Assembly (NCBI GenBank): GCA_026315105.1
Contig: CM048750.1
Span: 400,456,502 to 400,520,501 of the forward strand
Direction of reading: 5' to 3'
Length of the DNA: 64,000 bases
From: Locusta migratoria
Lineage: Eukaryota; Arthropoda; Insecta; Orthoptera; Acrididae
Part shown: positions 1 to 10,499 of the stretch, piece after piece
Layout of the letters: the number at the start of each line of letters is the position of its first letter
How positions within the stretch are numbered: the stretch's first letter is position 1
Translations under genes and position numbers: made by a program
Notes under the pieces: model-generated
Told to the model about the DNA's origin: nothing
What the model saw: only the letters and a program-made list of their open reading frames with translations
Databases searched by the model: none

Positions 1-312
1 CTCTGGCCGCTGTACACGCATCTCCTAGCCCTGCTTCGCTCTGACTTCTACTCTGACCGTCGTGGCCGTGGTTCGCCGGCACATGCTGGCGACTCGCCGT
101 CTTCCGATGGGCGTCGCGCGGAACAGCCAGAGACTGCAGGCGCAGCCGGCAGTCCCAGTACCGCGCAGCCAGTTGTATTACGTGGAGCTGCCGAAAGAGG
201 TCCGTCCCTGCGGCCTCCCCTTCACCCCCCGGCCAAGGCGCCAGCGGCAGCTCGGCCTCTTGCAGCCGGCCCGCTCACAGACATACATTACCAGACTGGC
301 AAACTAGCCTGA
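1..312 (+). CDS. Unassigned open frame running in from the left edge
   Basis: Frame 1 is open from the first base to a TGA at 310-312, about 103 codons, with no start visible, so it would be the C-terminal part of something that begins outside the window. The translation is rich in Pro, Ala, Gly, Arg and Ser and has no domain I recognise. The DNA is strongly GC-rich compared with the AT-rich sequence that follows. It could be the end of a retrotransposon polyprotein, a low-complexity tail of a host exon, or a chance opening in GC-rich DNA; a second frame (62-307) is also open, which favours chance. Confidence 0.2.
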   Translation, partial: LWPLYTHLLALLRSDFYSDRRGRGSPAHAGDSPSSDGRRAEQPETAGAAGSPSTAQPVVLRGAAERGPSLRPPLHPPAKAPAAARPLAAGPLTDIHYQTGKLA

Positions 313-327
313 CTGGCAAACTAGCCT
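294..327. repeat. Perfect 17-bp tandem duplication
   Basis: The unit GACTGGCAAACTAGCCT occurs at 294-310 and again at 311-327 without a mismatch. It overlaps the end of the open frame. Confidence 0.9.
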
Positions 328-329
328 CT

Positions 330-1057
330 GTCACTGAAGTTTCATGCCGCCATCTTGCCTCACCTAACCTCAAAAACTTCCCGTACGGTACTACTATGAT
401 CTTCTGACACGATATGACGTTGTAAGCTTTACTAGCTGGTTTGTACATGATTTGCATTTGAGATAACACTTCCGCATTTTCGATTCGTGTTATGAGAAGA
501 ACATGTTATGTACAGTCAAACATTAACATCTAGACAAAGACTTCGTGCAGTGGAACGTGGTCAATGAGAAGCGACCTGGTTTTCAGGAGACAAGCAGATC
601 TTTAGAGCCGCCATATTGCAAACGGAACTCCGTATTTCGTGCCGTCTTTTCTAGTAACGTACGAAGTATGAATGTAATGTTTTTCAAAAAGGTCAAAATA
701 CTGAGAAACTTTTGAAAACGTGTCATTTTAGATACGACTTGCTGCTAAAATGACCGGGATTACATTTTTATAGTTTTAAATGTATTTAACGAGTGTCAGT
801 GTTATAATTTGTATACAGTTAAAGAATGTAGTTTCTTTGCTACGGCATAAAGGCATTCTATCAGAGGAACGTCTTTTTGATGCCGCGTCGTACAAAAACA
901 ACACCTTACAACGTATTTCAGATGAGCAGTATACCTGACTGACAAGTGTCGCTGCACAAGTTGACAAGTAGCGTAGCTGGTAGCGCCGCTATCTGCGCTG
1001 TGGAGATGCTAACGGACTAGGTGCGCGTACTTCCCAAATATATTCCTTTTTGGTTTC
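330..1057. other. AT-rich stretch with nothing recognisable
   Basis: No coding pattern, terminal repeat or tRNA-like box was found here; short open frames lack codon structure. Confidence 0.5.
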
Positions 1058-1255
1058 AACCGGCCGCGGTGGCCAAGTGCTCTGCGGCGCGCCAGTCACG
1101 GTCTGCACGGTCACTACAGTCGGGGGTTCGAATACCCCCTCGGGCATGGATATTTGTGCTGTCGTTAGTGTTAGCTAGTTCATAAGTAGTTTGTAAGTTT
1201 AGGGACTGATGACGCCGTAGTTCAGTCCCATAAGCTCTACAAACATCTGAACATT
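1058..1255 (+). mobile_element. tRNA-derived SINE (type A head), full length
   Basis: A GGCCGCGGTGGCC head at 1061 is followed by a B box (GGGGGTTCGAATACCCC near 1123-1139) and the shared 3' core that starts TTAGGGACTGATGAC. It ends ACAAACATCTGAACAT. The TSD TTTTTGGTTTC is at 1047-1057 and 1256-1266. Confidence 0.9.
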
Positions 1256-1516
1256 TTTTTGGTTTCCTTAACGTTACTGATTTTTTCTTGCTAAGTATAA
1301 TATCTGATATTCCAGGGCGACGTATTAATATGGTGGTTACCGTCAGAAGCTGTGGGGGAAAAGAGGTGTAAGTTACAGGTTTGTATCTACAGTCTCGCAG
1401 ATATTTTTAACAATTCGGTTTAATTACGGTTTATGTAACTTATTTCTTAATTGAATACAATTATAATATCCGATATTTGATATTATTTATTTTAGAAAGA
1501 AGATGGAATTATGTCA

Positions 1517-1706
1517 GCCGGTCGCGGTGGCCCAGGGGACTGAGGCGCTCCAGTCACGGTCTGCACCACCACTACGGTCGGGGGTTCGAATCCCCCCACG
1601 GGCATGGATATTTGTGCCGTCCTTAGTCTTAGTTAGTTCATAAGTAGTTTGTAAGTTTAGGGACTGATGATCCCGTAGTTAAGTCCCATAGACTATACAA
1701 ACATTT
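1517..1706 (+). mobile_element. tRNA-derived SINE (type A head)
   Basis: The head GCCGGTCGCGGTGGCC, the GGGGGTTCGAATCCCCCC B box and the 3' core with AGTTAAGTCCC are all present. No clear TSD was found, so the ends are approximate. Confidence 0.85.
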
Positions 1707-2229
1707 TATTTGAACTCTGTCCACGAGAGAATTCGTTGAGTTTTGCACAGGGACGTACACAGTACGGTACGTCACTCAGTTTTCCCCACTATCTTTAAAT
1801 TCTGTCGCAGTTCAGTACAGTGTTGGAATAGTTCAGTATCACAGTACACAGAGAACACCGGTAGCAGGTGGTTACCGAAGCACATTCAGTGAAATGTTGA
1901 AGTGCTTGTAAATCTATGGGTTTTAACTAAGTCATTATCTTTCCCCAGGTTTGCAAACTACTTGAAGTAGCTAATGCTGAGGTTGTTTATTTATTTACCC
2001 TTGTTGTGGACCATTTGCCTGTGGGTATATAGCTGGTCGTGATTACAAAAACTATGTGATACATTTATGCACTGTGATACATTATTTTCTTTATATATTT
2101 ACAGTAATTAGATAAAAATTACAAAGAAAAACGTAACAACTCATCATAAGGAAAATGGAAAGGCAACTTAAAAACATCAACTATTTTAAGAAGAGAACAA
2201 TAGAAGATAGGAATGATTGGTTTGAGTGA
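1707..2229. other. Unassigned AT-rich spacer
   Basis: No gene, tRNA-like box or terminal repeat was identified. Confidence 0.4.
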
Positions 2230-2935
2230 CAGTCTGAAGAATATGAGAGGGAAGTCCAGGGTGGGAGACCTCGGAATTTACTTCGAACCCTGCCATCCTG
2301 GAGTTTTCTCATTTGGAGACTCCTATGATGAGCTATATCTGTAGATTACATTTCGCATGTGTTTATATCGTTCTCTGTGTCGGGGCTGTCATCTGTGGTG
2401 TAGTTTCTACTGTTTGCGCTTTCAGTGTCAGATTCATCATAAGTGTTTTGTCTTCTGTTGTGGGTGTTTCGTGTTGCATTACGTCTTACGTTCTGTGTGT
2501 ACTCTTGCCCAACAAGTTCGTGGACCTTGTCGTATTTCCCCGTCTTCAGCTAGTACATAGCAGCTGTTACCGGTATGGTAAGGTCTATTGGTGGTATCCC
2601 CAGTACCATGCAGAGTGCTTCGTCCGAGGTAGTGTTGAAGGCTCCAGTTAGCCTTAATAGGCCACTTCTTTGACCTTTCCTAACAATGGCAATGTTGGTC
2701 TGTAGTGCCAGACGCTGTGCCCATGAACTGGCCGCGAAGCAGATTACTGACTCGAAGAGGGCTGTGTGGTATGTACGTAGTGTTTGTGTAGGTAGTCTGT
2801 ACGTTGTGGTGTTTAGCCTGCAAGTTTTTGAGTCATCTTGGTGGCCCTGTCTGTCGTCAGTCGTATGCGTACATTAAAGGTCAAGCGTTCGTGCAATAGG
2901 ACACCAAGATAAGGATGACAGACACGGCCACTGCT
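2230..2935 (-). pseudogene. R1-like LINE reverse transcriptase C-terminal remnant
   Basis: Read on the minus strand, the stretch near 2910-2810 gives a YLGVLL...LTF motif followed by an ATKMTQKLAG-like segment, the usual end of the RT thumb in R1/CR1-type LINEs. It continues in another frame around 2780-2550 with SWAQRLALQ, an AIVRKGQRSGLLRLTGAF run and VLGIPPIDL. This order (YLGV, then the QR...LLR.TGA block, then the PIDL block) is characteristic of that part of LINE ORF2. Several stops and at least one frameshift make it dead. The recognisable coding part fades toward 2230. At its 5' side it abuts a tRNA-like SINE fragment. The RT identity is solid; the exact clade is inferred. Confidence 0.65.
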
Positions 2936-2995
2936 GAGGGAGGACTCGAACCTCCGGCGGCGCTCTCTGATGCACTCCGAAGAACATCTGACTAT
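2935..2995 (-). mobile_element. SINE head fragment (B box only)
   Basis: On the minus strand the sequence CGGAGGTTCGAGTCCTCC matches the B box of the type B SINEs elsewhere in the window. The 3' core is missing, so only a fragment survives between two LINE remnants. Confidence 0.45.
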
Positions 2996-3179
2996 GCAGA
3001 ATATGTACAACGTGGGAAATGGGAATATAAGAGACAAGTGGAGCTCGTGAAGATAACGTTTTTCACTGTTGCCATTTTTTTTTTGCTATTTTTTGCCAAA
3101 AGTGATTCGGTCGAATGTTTTGTTATCATTGTCAGTTGGTGTAAGACAAATGCACGACGGGTGGCGGGACGACCACTGC

Positions 3180-3615
3180 GTCAGGAATACGCGCGTACAA
3201 ACGCACGTTATCAGGTGGGCTTGACGGAGGACATCGACAGAGTCCAGAGAAGGGCAGCTCGTTTCGTATTGTCACGATACAGGGGAGACAGCGTTACAGA
3301 AATGATACAGGATATGGGATGGGAATCATTACAACGGCGCTTATCGCTGCGGCGTGGGCTACTTACGAAACTCCAATCGCCAACATTCTCCTCCGAATGT
3401 GGAAAGATATTGTTGACTCCCACTTACATAGGTAGAAATGATTATCAGAATAATATACGAGAAATCAGAGCTCGAACGGAGAGATTCAGGTGTTCTTTCT
3501 TCCAGCACGCTATTCGAGAATGGGATGGGAGATAAATAGTATAACGGTGGTTCGATGAACCCTCTGCCAGGCACTTGAATGTGATTTGCAGAGTATCCCA
3601 TGTAGATGTAGATGT
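3180..3615 (+). pseudogene. LINE ORF2 C-terminus and 3' end (TAGATG tail)
   Basis: The open frame ending at 3535 carries DIDRVQRRAARFVLSRY at 3226-3276, then VTEMIQDMGWESLQ and RRLSLRRGLL. The RVQRRAARFV...GW.SLQ.RR pattern is the standard C-terminal block of CR1/Jockey-type LINE reverse transcriptases. After the stop comes an untranslated 3' end (GAACCCTCTGCCAGGCACTT ... GATTTGCAGAGTA) finishing in a short GTAGATGTAGATGTA repeat, as expected for the 3' tail of this family. The frame opens at 2915, but residues before about 3200 do not look like LINE protein, so this is a 5'-truncated copy whose start codon is not meaningful. A related, older copy lies at 17.78-18.32 kb. The final 100 residues are intact, so the insertion may be relatively young. 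Confidence 0.75.
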
Positions 3616-3639
3616 ATTGCAATTGAGAACAGTGTGGCC

Positions 3640-4110
3640 GTCCGTGTACCGTGGATACGCGTGTGCGGCCGCTCGCGATGGCCCGGAGGCTCGGGCCAGC
3701 GTTTCGGAGACTGCGCCACTGGGGCGAGTTCTGCGGCGCCTCCGACGAGTGAGGAGTGAAGGCGGAACGGCGTGCTCCCCTCGCCGCTGACGTCGCGTTG
3801 TGGGCAGGACGGCGGAGCAGCGCAGGCGGCGAGCGGGGCACACGATGGCGGGCCCCGTACTCTATACAGAGCTGTAGTGGCGACTGCCACCCAAGGGTGT
3901 CACACGGGGCTGCGGCAGTCTGTTGACGCGACATCCGGGTCGGCGCGCCGGTCGCTTAGGCCCGCCTCAGACGGCGCTGGAACTGCTACTGGAATCCTGT
4001 TTGTCTTCCCAGCGTGGCGTTGTGCTGGCAACTGCGGTGGCTTTTGTGCGAGCGTGGCTGCACACGATTACCTTACAGATCGGTAGATGACGAGCGCGAC
4101 TCGACAGTGT
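3640..4110. other. CpG-rich patch
   Basis: Base composition switches abruptly to GC with many CG dinucleotides. Overlapping open frames on both strands are an effect of the scarcity of stops. It could be a promoter-like island, an LTR or a GC-rich MITE; no motif decides between these. Confidence 0.4.
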
Positions 4111-4114
4111 CGAC

Positions 4115-4327
4115 ATGGACGCTGTTATAGTGGAGGTAGCGAAGCATACTGGCCGAGAAACCAGAGTCTTTTTATTTATTGAAGAAATAAGGCAGAGAAA
4201 ACGACGTGAGAATGCTAACCGTGATAATGTGCGAGCTGTTTTCACGATATTATTTAACGAACTTGCACAAGTCACCATAATATATTCGCTGGAAGAAAAG
4301 GATATCTTAATAATCATGATTTTGTAA
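4115..4327 (+). CDS. Small unassigned ORF downstream of CpG-rich patch
   Basis: A 70-residue frame begins with ATG at 4115 shortly after the CpG-rich patch. It is charged, with a basic run EIRQRKRRE near residue 30 and an aliphatic C-terminus. I do not recognise it. The arrangement of CpG-rich sequence and then an ATG resembles the first exon of DNA-transposon genes, but that is only an impression. No splice donor was identified and it may be chance. Confidence 0.2.
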   Translation: MDAVIVEVAKHTGRETRVFLFIEEIRQRKRRENANRDNVRAVFTILFNELAQVTIIYSLEEKDILIIMIL

Positions 4328-4554
4328 TCGAACGTCTTTATACGTTTTGAATTTTGACACGTTGTATGAAAAGTTTTCCATTAAACTTTTTATTTTATAA
4401 CACATATCTTGTCTGGCAACACAAAAATTGTCAACATGACGCCTGGAGCAGACCAACAAAGTAGTGTCAGTAGACTCTAGCGGCAAGCTTGGAAAACATA
4501 CGCTCACGTGACGAAATGCTTCTTCCTCATTCGGTAACGTTAAAATCCACCACT

Positions 4555-4752
4555 CCGGCCGCGGTGGCCGAGGGGACTGATACGCTCCAGTCACGGTCTG
4601 CACGGCCACTACGGTCGGGGATTCGAATCCCCCCTCGGGCATGGATATTTGTGCCGTCCTAGTTCGTAAGTAGTTCATAAGTAGTTTGTAAGTTTAGGGA
4701 CTGATGACCCGGTAGTTAAGTCCCGTAAGCTATGCAAACTTTGAACATTTTG
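4555..4752 (+). mobile_element. tRNA-derived SINE (type A head), full length
   Basis: The element runs from CCGGCCGCGGTGGCCGAG to TTTGAACATT, with A and B boxes and the GGGACTGATGACC core. A 12-bp TSD, AAAATCCACCAC, lies at 4542-4553 and 4753-4764. Confidence 0.93.
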
Positions 4753-4988
4753 AAAATCCACCACAGAAACAAGCGGGAAAATACGACATGTCCCATCTCC
4801 GAATTCCAGCCCGGAAGCCCGCAGCAGAGCCAGCAATGACGACATTTCCCATCTGGGCTGCCATCACTGCTCCCAGCATGCAATCCAGTAGCAAATCGAG
4901 CATCGCCTGAGGCGGGCTTTACATCGCACACACCGGCGCGACCGCGACCATTCTCGACGGCGGTGGCACTTTTCAGTAAGACAGTAGT

Positions 4989-5603
4989 TTCGTTCGAGTG
5001 GCCCAAACGCTGATAGTTCCTGATAGTAACTGACGATTTGGAAGGCCTCCACTGCGCATGCGCGCTTTCTGACAGTTGCCAACTCCGAAGTCAACTCGAA
5101 CGCTTATTTCACCTGTTTCGCAGTTTGGCCACCTATAGCGCTAGTTGGCATCTTTGCTCTCTACCGATGTTGAAAGTGAGATTATGACTGGCGATATGTT
5201 ATGTAGGAGGACGCTCAATTGAGAATACTAAGTCGTCATGAAACATGTGCAATTTACCGTTAAACCAAAGTATAATAATAAAGTAAAGATTAACAAGACA
5301 CATTTGCCTGCAAACCGTGTATCTGTCGAGGATAATATGAGAATCAAGAGAAAATCGAAGACTTAGAACACAAACCTCTTCGTAAATATGCGGGCTTGTC
5401 TTTTGGAGGAGGCTTGTTAAACGCTTTGGAGTCAGTCAGAAAACAGTTTGACGAAAATCCGCTGACTTAAACAAACGGTCGCAAACTATCAGCTCCGCCA
5501 CTCGAACACCTGATTGGTCAGTCAGATATCGTCAGAAAGAGTCAAAGGTGCCACTCGAACGCCTCAAACCGTTCCAGACCGTCAGCAGCGCCACTCGAAC
5601 GAA
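4989..5603. mobile_element. Candidate 615-bp MITE with 14-bp TIRs
   Basis: TTCGTTCGAGTGGC at 4989-5002 is matched exactly by its inverse at 5590-5603. Further inverted copies of the GCCACTCGAAC submotif occur near 5499 and 5553, and a direct CTCGAACGC near 5094. Repeated subterminal motifs of this kind are typical of transposase-binding sites in PIF/Harbinger- or hAT-like elements. There is no coding capacity and the TSD is not certain. Confidence 0.5.
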
Positions 5604-5604
5604 G

Positions 5605-5950
5605 CTAGTGACGGAGCGGTGTGAGGAAAAGCGTCGCGAGTTGCACGTGCTGCCGACTCCCTGAGACGACCTATGGAGGGGCTGCAGTTTGTGTAGAGGC
5701 GGTGTGCTGGCCGCTGTTCGCAGCGGTGGCAGTGATTGGCGCGCGTGTGGGAGACGCGGAGCGTGCGCGCTGCGAGGCGAGGCGCGGCGCGGCAACGCCG
5801 CCGCCACGAAAAACAAGGCGCGCGCCGCGCCGCGCCGCAGCCAAAACAAGCCCACAGCTGAGCGGCGAGCGCGGCCCAGCACCAGCCGCGCGCGCGCGCA
5901 GCACACTCCGACAGGTGCCGGCGAAACGTGGCCACACGCGGCTCACTGCT
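5605..5950. other. CpG-rich island-like patch
   Basis: This is an extremely GC- and CpG-rich block with GCGCGC runs near 5887. Several overlapping open frames exist on both strands but none has domain content. It borders the MITE candidate on its left. Confidence 0.5.
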
Positions 5951-5954
5951 AGCC

Positions 5955-6030
5955 ATCATCGATATCGAAAAAAACATCGATGCTGACATCGGTTCAACAA
6001 AATCCATGGACGAAAAACATCGAAAGGAAA
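5955..6030. repeat. Cluster of CATCGAT-type motifs, left
   Basis: ATCATCGATATCG, AACATCGATGC, ACATCGG and AACATCGAAAG are clustered here. A matching cluster is found at 6945-6995 on the other side of the LINE fragment, suggesting the LINE sits inside an older repeat built of this motif. Confidence 0.45.
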
Positions 6031-6084
6031 AAGTCGATTTCTAAGTATGATAAACGTGGCAGGGCGGGATTAAAATAGGTGAAA

Positions 6085-6835
6085 ACAAAATAAGCAGTCT
6101 CGCATATGCGGATGACTTAGTTGTAATGGCCGATTCGATTGAACGGTTGCAAACTAATATTTCAGAGCTCGATCAGAGGTGCAAGGATTATCATAGGAAG
6201 ATCAGCATCTCCAAAACTAAAGTAATGTCTGTGGAAAAGAGATTTAAACAGATTGAGTGCCAAATAGGAGGAACAAAGTTAGAACAGGTAGACAGTTTCA
6301 AGTACCTGGGATGTATTTTCTCACAGGATGGCAACATAGTGAAAGAACTGGAATCGAAGTGCAGCAAAGCTAATGCAGTCAGTGCTCAGCTAAGATCTAC
6401 TCTCTTCTGCAAGAAGGAAGTCAGCACCAAGACTAAGTTAGCAGTGCACCGCTCTATCTTTCGACCAACTTTGTTGTATGGGAGTGAAAGTTGGGTGGAT
6501 ACAGGTTACCTTATTCATAAGGTAGGGGTTACAGATATGTAAGTAGCAAGAATGATTGCAGGCACTAATAGATGGGAACAATGGCAGGAGGGTGTCCATA
6601 ATGAGGAAATCAAAGAAAAACTTGGAATGAACACCATAAATGAAGCAGTTAGAGCGAACAGACTGAGATGGTGGGGTCATGTTACACGCATGGGAGAAGT
6701 AAGGTTACCTAAGAGACTCATGAGCTCGGCGGCGGAGGGTAAGAGGAGTCAAGGTAGACCAAGAAGAAAGTACTTCCATTCGGTGAAGAATGATTTTGAA
6801 GTAAAAGGCATAACATGAGACGAGACGTCAATGTT
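6085..6835 (+). pseudogene. RTE-like LINE reverse transcriptase, C-terminal half
   Basis: The catalytic YADD box is encoded at 6105-6116 (SLAYADDLVVMAD), in frame with the open frame up to 6542. It is followed by FKYLGCIFSQDG near 6299-6334 and RPTLLYGSESWV near 6463-6498, the usual order of palm and thumb motifs in RTE/BovB-like non-LTR elements. A TAA at 6540-6542 interrupts the protein. A second piece at 6552-6818 carries RMIAGTNRW, RANRLRWWGHVTRMG and GRPRRKY, the normal C-terminal end. The N-terminal endonuclease and fingers are missing, so the copy is 5'-truncated and inactive. The clade call is an inference from the motif spacing. Confidence 0.8.
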
Positions 6836-6944
6836 TGCACTGAATAGGTGATCATGGAGGAATTTTATTAGAGGTACTACGCTCCAGACTGAACGCTGAA
6901 AGGCATAATCAGTCTCTAATGATAATGAAACGTTTTCCGCACGA

Positions 6945-6995
6945 ACAATCGATACCCAAAACATCGATGCTTTCGGAAACATCGATGTTCTAGGG
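6945..6995. repeat. Cluster of CATCGAT-type motifs, right
   Basis: ACAATCGATAC, AACATCGATGC and AACATCGATGT occur here and pair with the cluster at 5955-6030. Confidence 0.45.
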
Positions 6996-7349
6996 TCAAA
7001 TTCAGATTTTCCAGTACTGACTCTTTGGTGGCAACTTTAAAAGCTTGAAAATTAAAAGTAAATAATCATATTCCATCTCATAAAAGAAATAAATTTAAAA
7101 CGGCATTAAAAATATTTCATAGCAGTGCAAAACATTCAACTCATCTGTATTCAAAGTTGCCGAAACCGAAAAAAAAAGAAGCCTTTACTTTAAGGCAAAA
7201 AAAAGGTAATGCTTACTTTTCAGTCATTTTAGCACTTTATTTGCAACACAGCCTAAAAAAAATTTTAAAAAAAGAGATAGAGAGAGAAGAAATACTATGG
7301 TAACAAATCCTTGGTGAAAAATTTGATTAGTGCAAAAGAATGAATTTAA
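6996..7349. other. A-rich spacer, nothing recognised
   Basis: AT-rich DNA with short A runs; no coding or repeat structure found. Confidence 0.4.
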
Positions 7350-7502
7350 ATATAAATTCAATACAAATAAACAATCCTTGAGACGGATTTTCCTCTCGAA
7401 TTTGTCAAAGACAAATGCTTCACATTTATCATTATTGTCTTTGAGAAATTCGAGAGGAAAATCCGTCTCAAGGATTGTTTATTTGTATTAAATTGATATT
7501 TA
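7350..7502. repeat. Foldback: near-perfect inverted repeat, arms about 65 bp
   Basis: The left arm (about 7350-7414) and right arm (about 7435-7502) are reverse complements over ACAATCCTTGAGACGGATTT and TCCTCTCGAATTT, with only a few mismatches, and enclose a loop of about 20 nt. The right-arm/loop text TTTATCATTATTGTCTTT recurs at about 7770-7787, just past the tRNA-like sequence, so foldback and tRNA-like unit may be one composite element. Confidence 0.85.
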
Positions 7503-7673
7503 TATCACCTTAACATGATTGTGTCCAATATGCTCATTGCTGAGGTGCTATTCCAATGCATGGAGAGCCTTGGCAGTAGTGGCAATTATCTTTGGAATAC
7601 AGTAGCTGAATTAAAGTTTGTGATGTGGAGGTAAATCGTACATAAACTATTCCGAGGCGCCTTAATCGTTGGT

Positions 7674-7748
7674 GGTGTGGTGGCCTAACAGTTAAGACGT
7701 CTGCTTACTAAGCGCATGGAGGTCCGGGTTCGATTCCGGGCCGCACCA
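7674..7748 (+). tRNA. tRNA-like sequence, probably SINE-derived
   Basis: A 7-bp acceptor stem (GGTGTGG with CCGCACC, one G-T pair) and a perfect T arm (CCGGG TTCGATT CCGGG) are present. The anticodon arm (loop TTACTAA, nominal anticodon ACT) has one mismatch and the D arm is poor. This favours a tRNA-derived repeat head over a working tRNA gene. Confidence 0.45.
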
Positions 7749-7789
7749 CAAATTTTAATTCTAAGCTTCAGATTTATCATTATTGTCTT

Positions 7790-9640
7790 TAGAATGAATT
7801 TACTTTGTTAAATTTTACTTAGGTTGCTAACACCACTTTTTCACCTCGATAATGAGTTGTGAACTAATGTTAACCCCAACTGTTCGTAGTAAGAAGCATT
7901 TATTACAGTAAAACACATTGCTGCGAATAACAAAAGTCTAGCATCGCAGTCAAAGAGGTTCTCCTCACGGGCAGATATCGATCTATCGATCGCAGAGTGG
8001 GCAAGAATACATACAAGGAACACAATTAACGATCCAGTCAGAGAGAAATATAAGCTTAGAAGTAAGTTTGGGGTGCGGTGCCAAAATGGAAGTATCGATG
8101 GTTCGATATCGCTTTCTTAACATCGACACACCTGCGTTTGAAGTTCTTGTACATTCGGAGAACGCTTCTGGCAAAGTTGACCGTAACATGCGGTGACCAC
8201 ACATCGTGTAGTTTACGAAGTCGTCCCTTATTTGGCCCAAGTGTCCCGTTGTCCCGACAAAACGCATACGGACGTAATTTGTCCCGTTTTTTGTTGACCG
8301 TCCCGTATTTTGAAACTCGGTGTTTTTAAGTAACGTACGCCATAATAACACGGAGAGGTCGATATGTGATCTTGCCTAAAGGATAAAGTACACTCTTTAA
8401 ATCGAACTGTACGAGAAACGATTTATGAAGTTATTTCTTTGATACTATGTAATGTTTTCACATGTGGAGCAGCTGTGCATTGGTTATTGCTTCACGGCAT
8501 ATCATTTAGATGTGTCGTTTTAAACCATTAAGAGTCACCAGTTGCCTCACTTTTCACATAAATACCAAAAGAAATGTTTATTTTTAATGAAAATCAAAGC
8601 GAGATATTATTTTCACGTCGAATAGAAGCCTTTTCCGTTCGACTGTGAACATCATTTTGACTCTGTGCGTCACACACGGCCTAGCTTTCCAGAGCAAAAC
8701 TCGGTCATAAAGTATGTCTTTTGTGGCCAATCGTGAGGAGACTGCATCGTAGATGATGAAGTGTCGCGCTGCTGAGGAAGGCTTTCTCGCTTTCCATGCA
8801 TCTAAACATACTGTTCCCTCACGTCCATGTAGTGCACTAAGTAAACAACGTTAAAAATGTACCTGAAGCGGCAAGGCACGAATTTCGAAATACTGTCTCG
8901 GTGAAAAATATCTCCTTCAAGTTACTTCATATCGTGATATTTGCTGAAACATTTTACAGCTCGTAATTACCTTTGCACACTGTCCAACTTACGCTATTGC
9001 TTTATGGACTGATGAAAACAAGAGGTTTAGTACTGAAAGTGTTAAAAAGATGTAATAACAACTAAGACTCATCTTTAGCATACTTCAAATGTTCATTTTT
9101 AGAAAACTGTATTTCAGATTATCTTACTCCTGAATGACATACATTCTTCTCAAAAATATAGTTCAGAAAGTGAGAAATAAGTAAGCTATGTCCAAAATAA
9201 TAACTCTCAGTTCTGATGAAAGTTGTCGTTGTATGAAATTACATATTGCGTTTCCATGTGATAACCAAAAAAATATTTACGACTTTAGTAACGCTCTTTT
9301 AAGTGCCAGTGTTAACAAAAATGTTTGCTGATTTATGTAGCTGTATTTCGAACAAAAAATTTGAACTCAGATCTATATTAACTGATACAGTATTTACGAA
9401 ACGTTTTATACAATGTGGCTTCATTTCAACTCCTAATTTGTGTCCCATATTTCTATTTTGGAAAGCTGGTCACCCTACAGTAACACACTCTATCTCTTTC
9501 TGTAGACAGCAGGGGAACGAAACAACAAACTAAAGCAGAAAAGAAGTTTAGTTAAAAGGCATTTTACGCCACTGGATAGCGATCAACAATTTGTATAAAA
9601 CACTTCATTCAGCCAAGATCGCTAAAAATTTATTTTCGTC
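7790..9640. other. Long stretch without identifiable genes
   Basis: Short open frames on both strands lack domains. A small TCCCG-rich patch near 8240-8315 (GTCCCG repeated) is the only local pattern seen. Confidence 0.4.
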
Positions 9641-9646
9641 CCTTAA

Positions 9647-9678
9647 CCGGTTTCGGGGAGCTCAGTCACCATCTTCAG
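9647..9678 (-). ncRNA. Hammerhead-like core motif, site A
   Basis: On the minus strand the order is CTGAAGA, one T, GG...CC with a loop, then GAAACCGG. The same order occurs at four other places in this window. Here it stands alone with no palindromic partner. It is not an annotated ribozyme; the canonical core has no extra base after CTGANGA. Confidence 0.35.
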
Positions 9679-9679
9679 A

Positions 9680-9989
9680 AAGTCCAGTACAATCACTGCG
9701 AAAAGTTATACAATGTCTACAAACTGCAAATTTATTGTGGTGTACAAATAAAATTACAGTTAACTAAACATTACCTTAGCGTCATATGTAAAAATAGAAA
9801 CATAGCCTACTAACACACATAAAAATCTTGTTAAAGTTTTTCATCACAGAGTGGTTCGTCATAATGAATAAAATGTGGTCTTGGCTCAAGCAAACAGGAG
9901 ACTGGACAGGAAAACATTTCATGAGAAAAGAAGTCAGTCGTTGCATAAATAGCTTAATGTCTACATAAAGCAGAATGACAAAAGTTATA

Positions 9990-9992
<3 letters not shown>
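9680..9992. other. AT-rich spacer
   Basis: Nothing recognised. Confidence 0.4.

Positions 9993-10026
<34 letters not shown>
9993..10026. repeat. 34-base A run
   Basis: This is an uninterrupted run of A. It may be a retroelement tail but no element could be tied to it. Confidence 0.85.
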
Positions 10027-10029
<3 letters not shown>

Positions 10030-10499
10030 GATGTAAGGACATGAAAGAAGCGGCTGGTTGCGAACGGAGTAAGACTCTGTTCTACCCATCCTCCAGTATT
10101 ACTCAACCTGTACATGGAGCAGCTGTGAAAGAAAGCAGAGAGCAACTTGGGAGTGCCGGCTGCCGCTGCTATGGGGGGAGAAGGCGGGACGCGATGGCGT
10201 GGCGCGCAGAGCTGCCTGCATGCGACCAGTCTGCGCCCGAAGGCCACGGGCCAGCCAGCCAGCCAGCACTTGAAACGTACGCACAGAGCGACGCGGGTTA
10301 AGGTCGCGGCCCCACTGCCGCTCACACTCTGCGTTCTGTCCAAGTGGTACGCCACTCAAACTCAGCTAACGCATCTGCAGCCTTAACATCAACCATTACT
10401 GGGCACCGAAAACAATACTTTGTACTTCTTCTAACATACAAAGCACAGTGTCGTATATTTGTACGAGTTGCATACAATTCTACAGTTTTGTTCCACTCT
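10027..10499. other. Mixed spacer with a GC-rich core
   Basis: The part around 10140-10330 is GC-rich with CCAGCCAGCCAGCCAGC at 10251-10267. Open frames here are compositional. No element was identified. Confidence 0.35.

Noticed and set aside
1150..1250. CTGATGAC in the SINE core as a hammerhead ribozyme
   Set aside because: The CTGATGA string is there but no GAAA block follows at a suitable distance; the hairpin pairing explains it better.
2915..3535. Complete 206-residue protein from the first ATG
   Set aside because: Only the last 105 residues or so resemble LINE protein; the upstream part reads through a SINE fragment and spacer, so the ATG is not a real start.
3359..3934. 191-codon minus-strand open frame, with two more long frames overlapping it
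   Set aside because: It lies opposite a LINE 3' end and a CpG-rich block; three overlapping frames on the same strand and no domain indicate composition, not coding.
5582..6007. Long open frames on both strands in the CpG-rich block
   Set aside because: Five frames overlap and the products are Arg/Ala low-complexity; stops are rare because the DNA is GC-rich.
7674..7748. Working tRNA gene
   Set aside because: Acceptor and T arms are good but the D arm and anticodon stem are poor, and it lies in a composite repeat. Kept only as tRNA-like.
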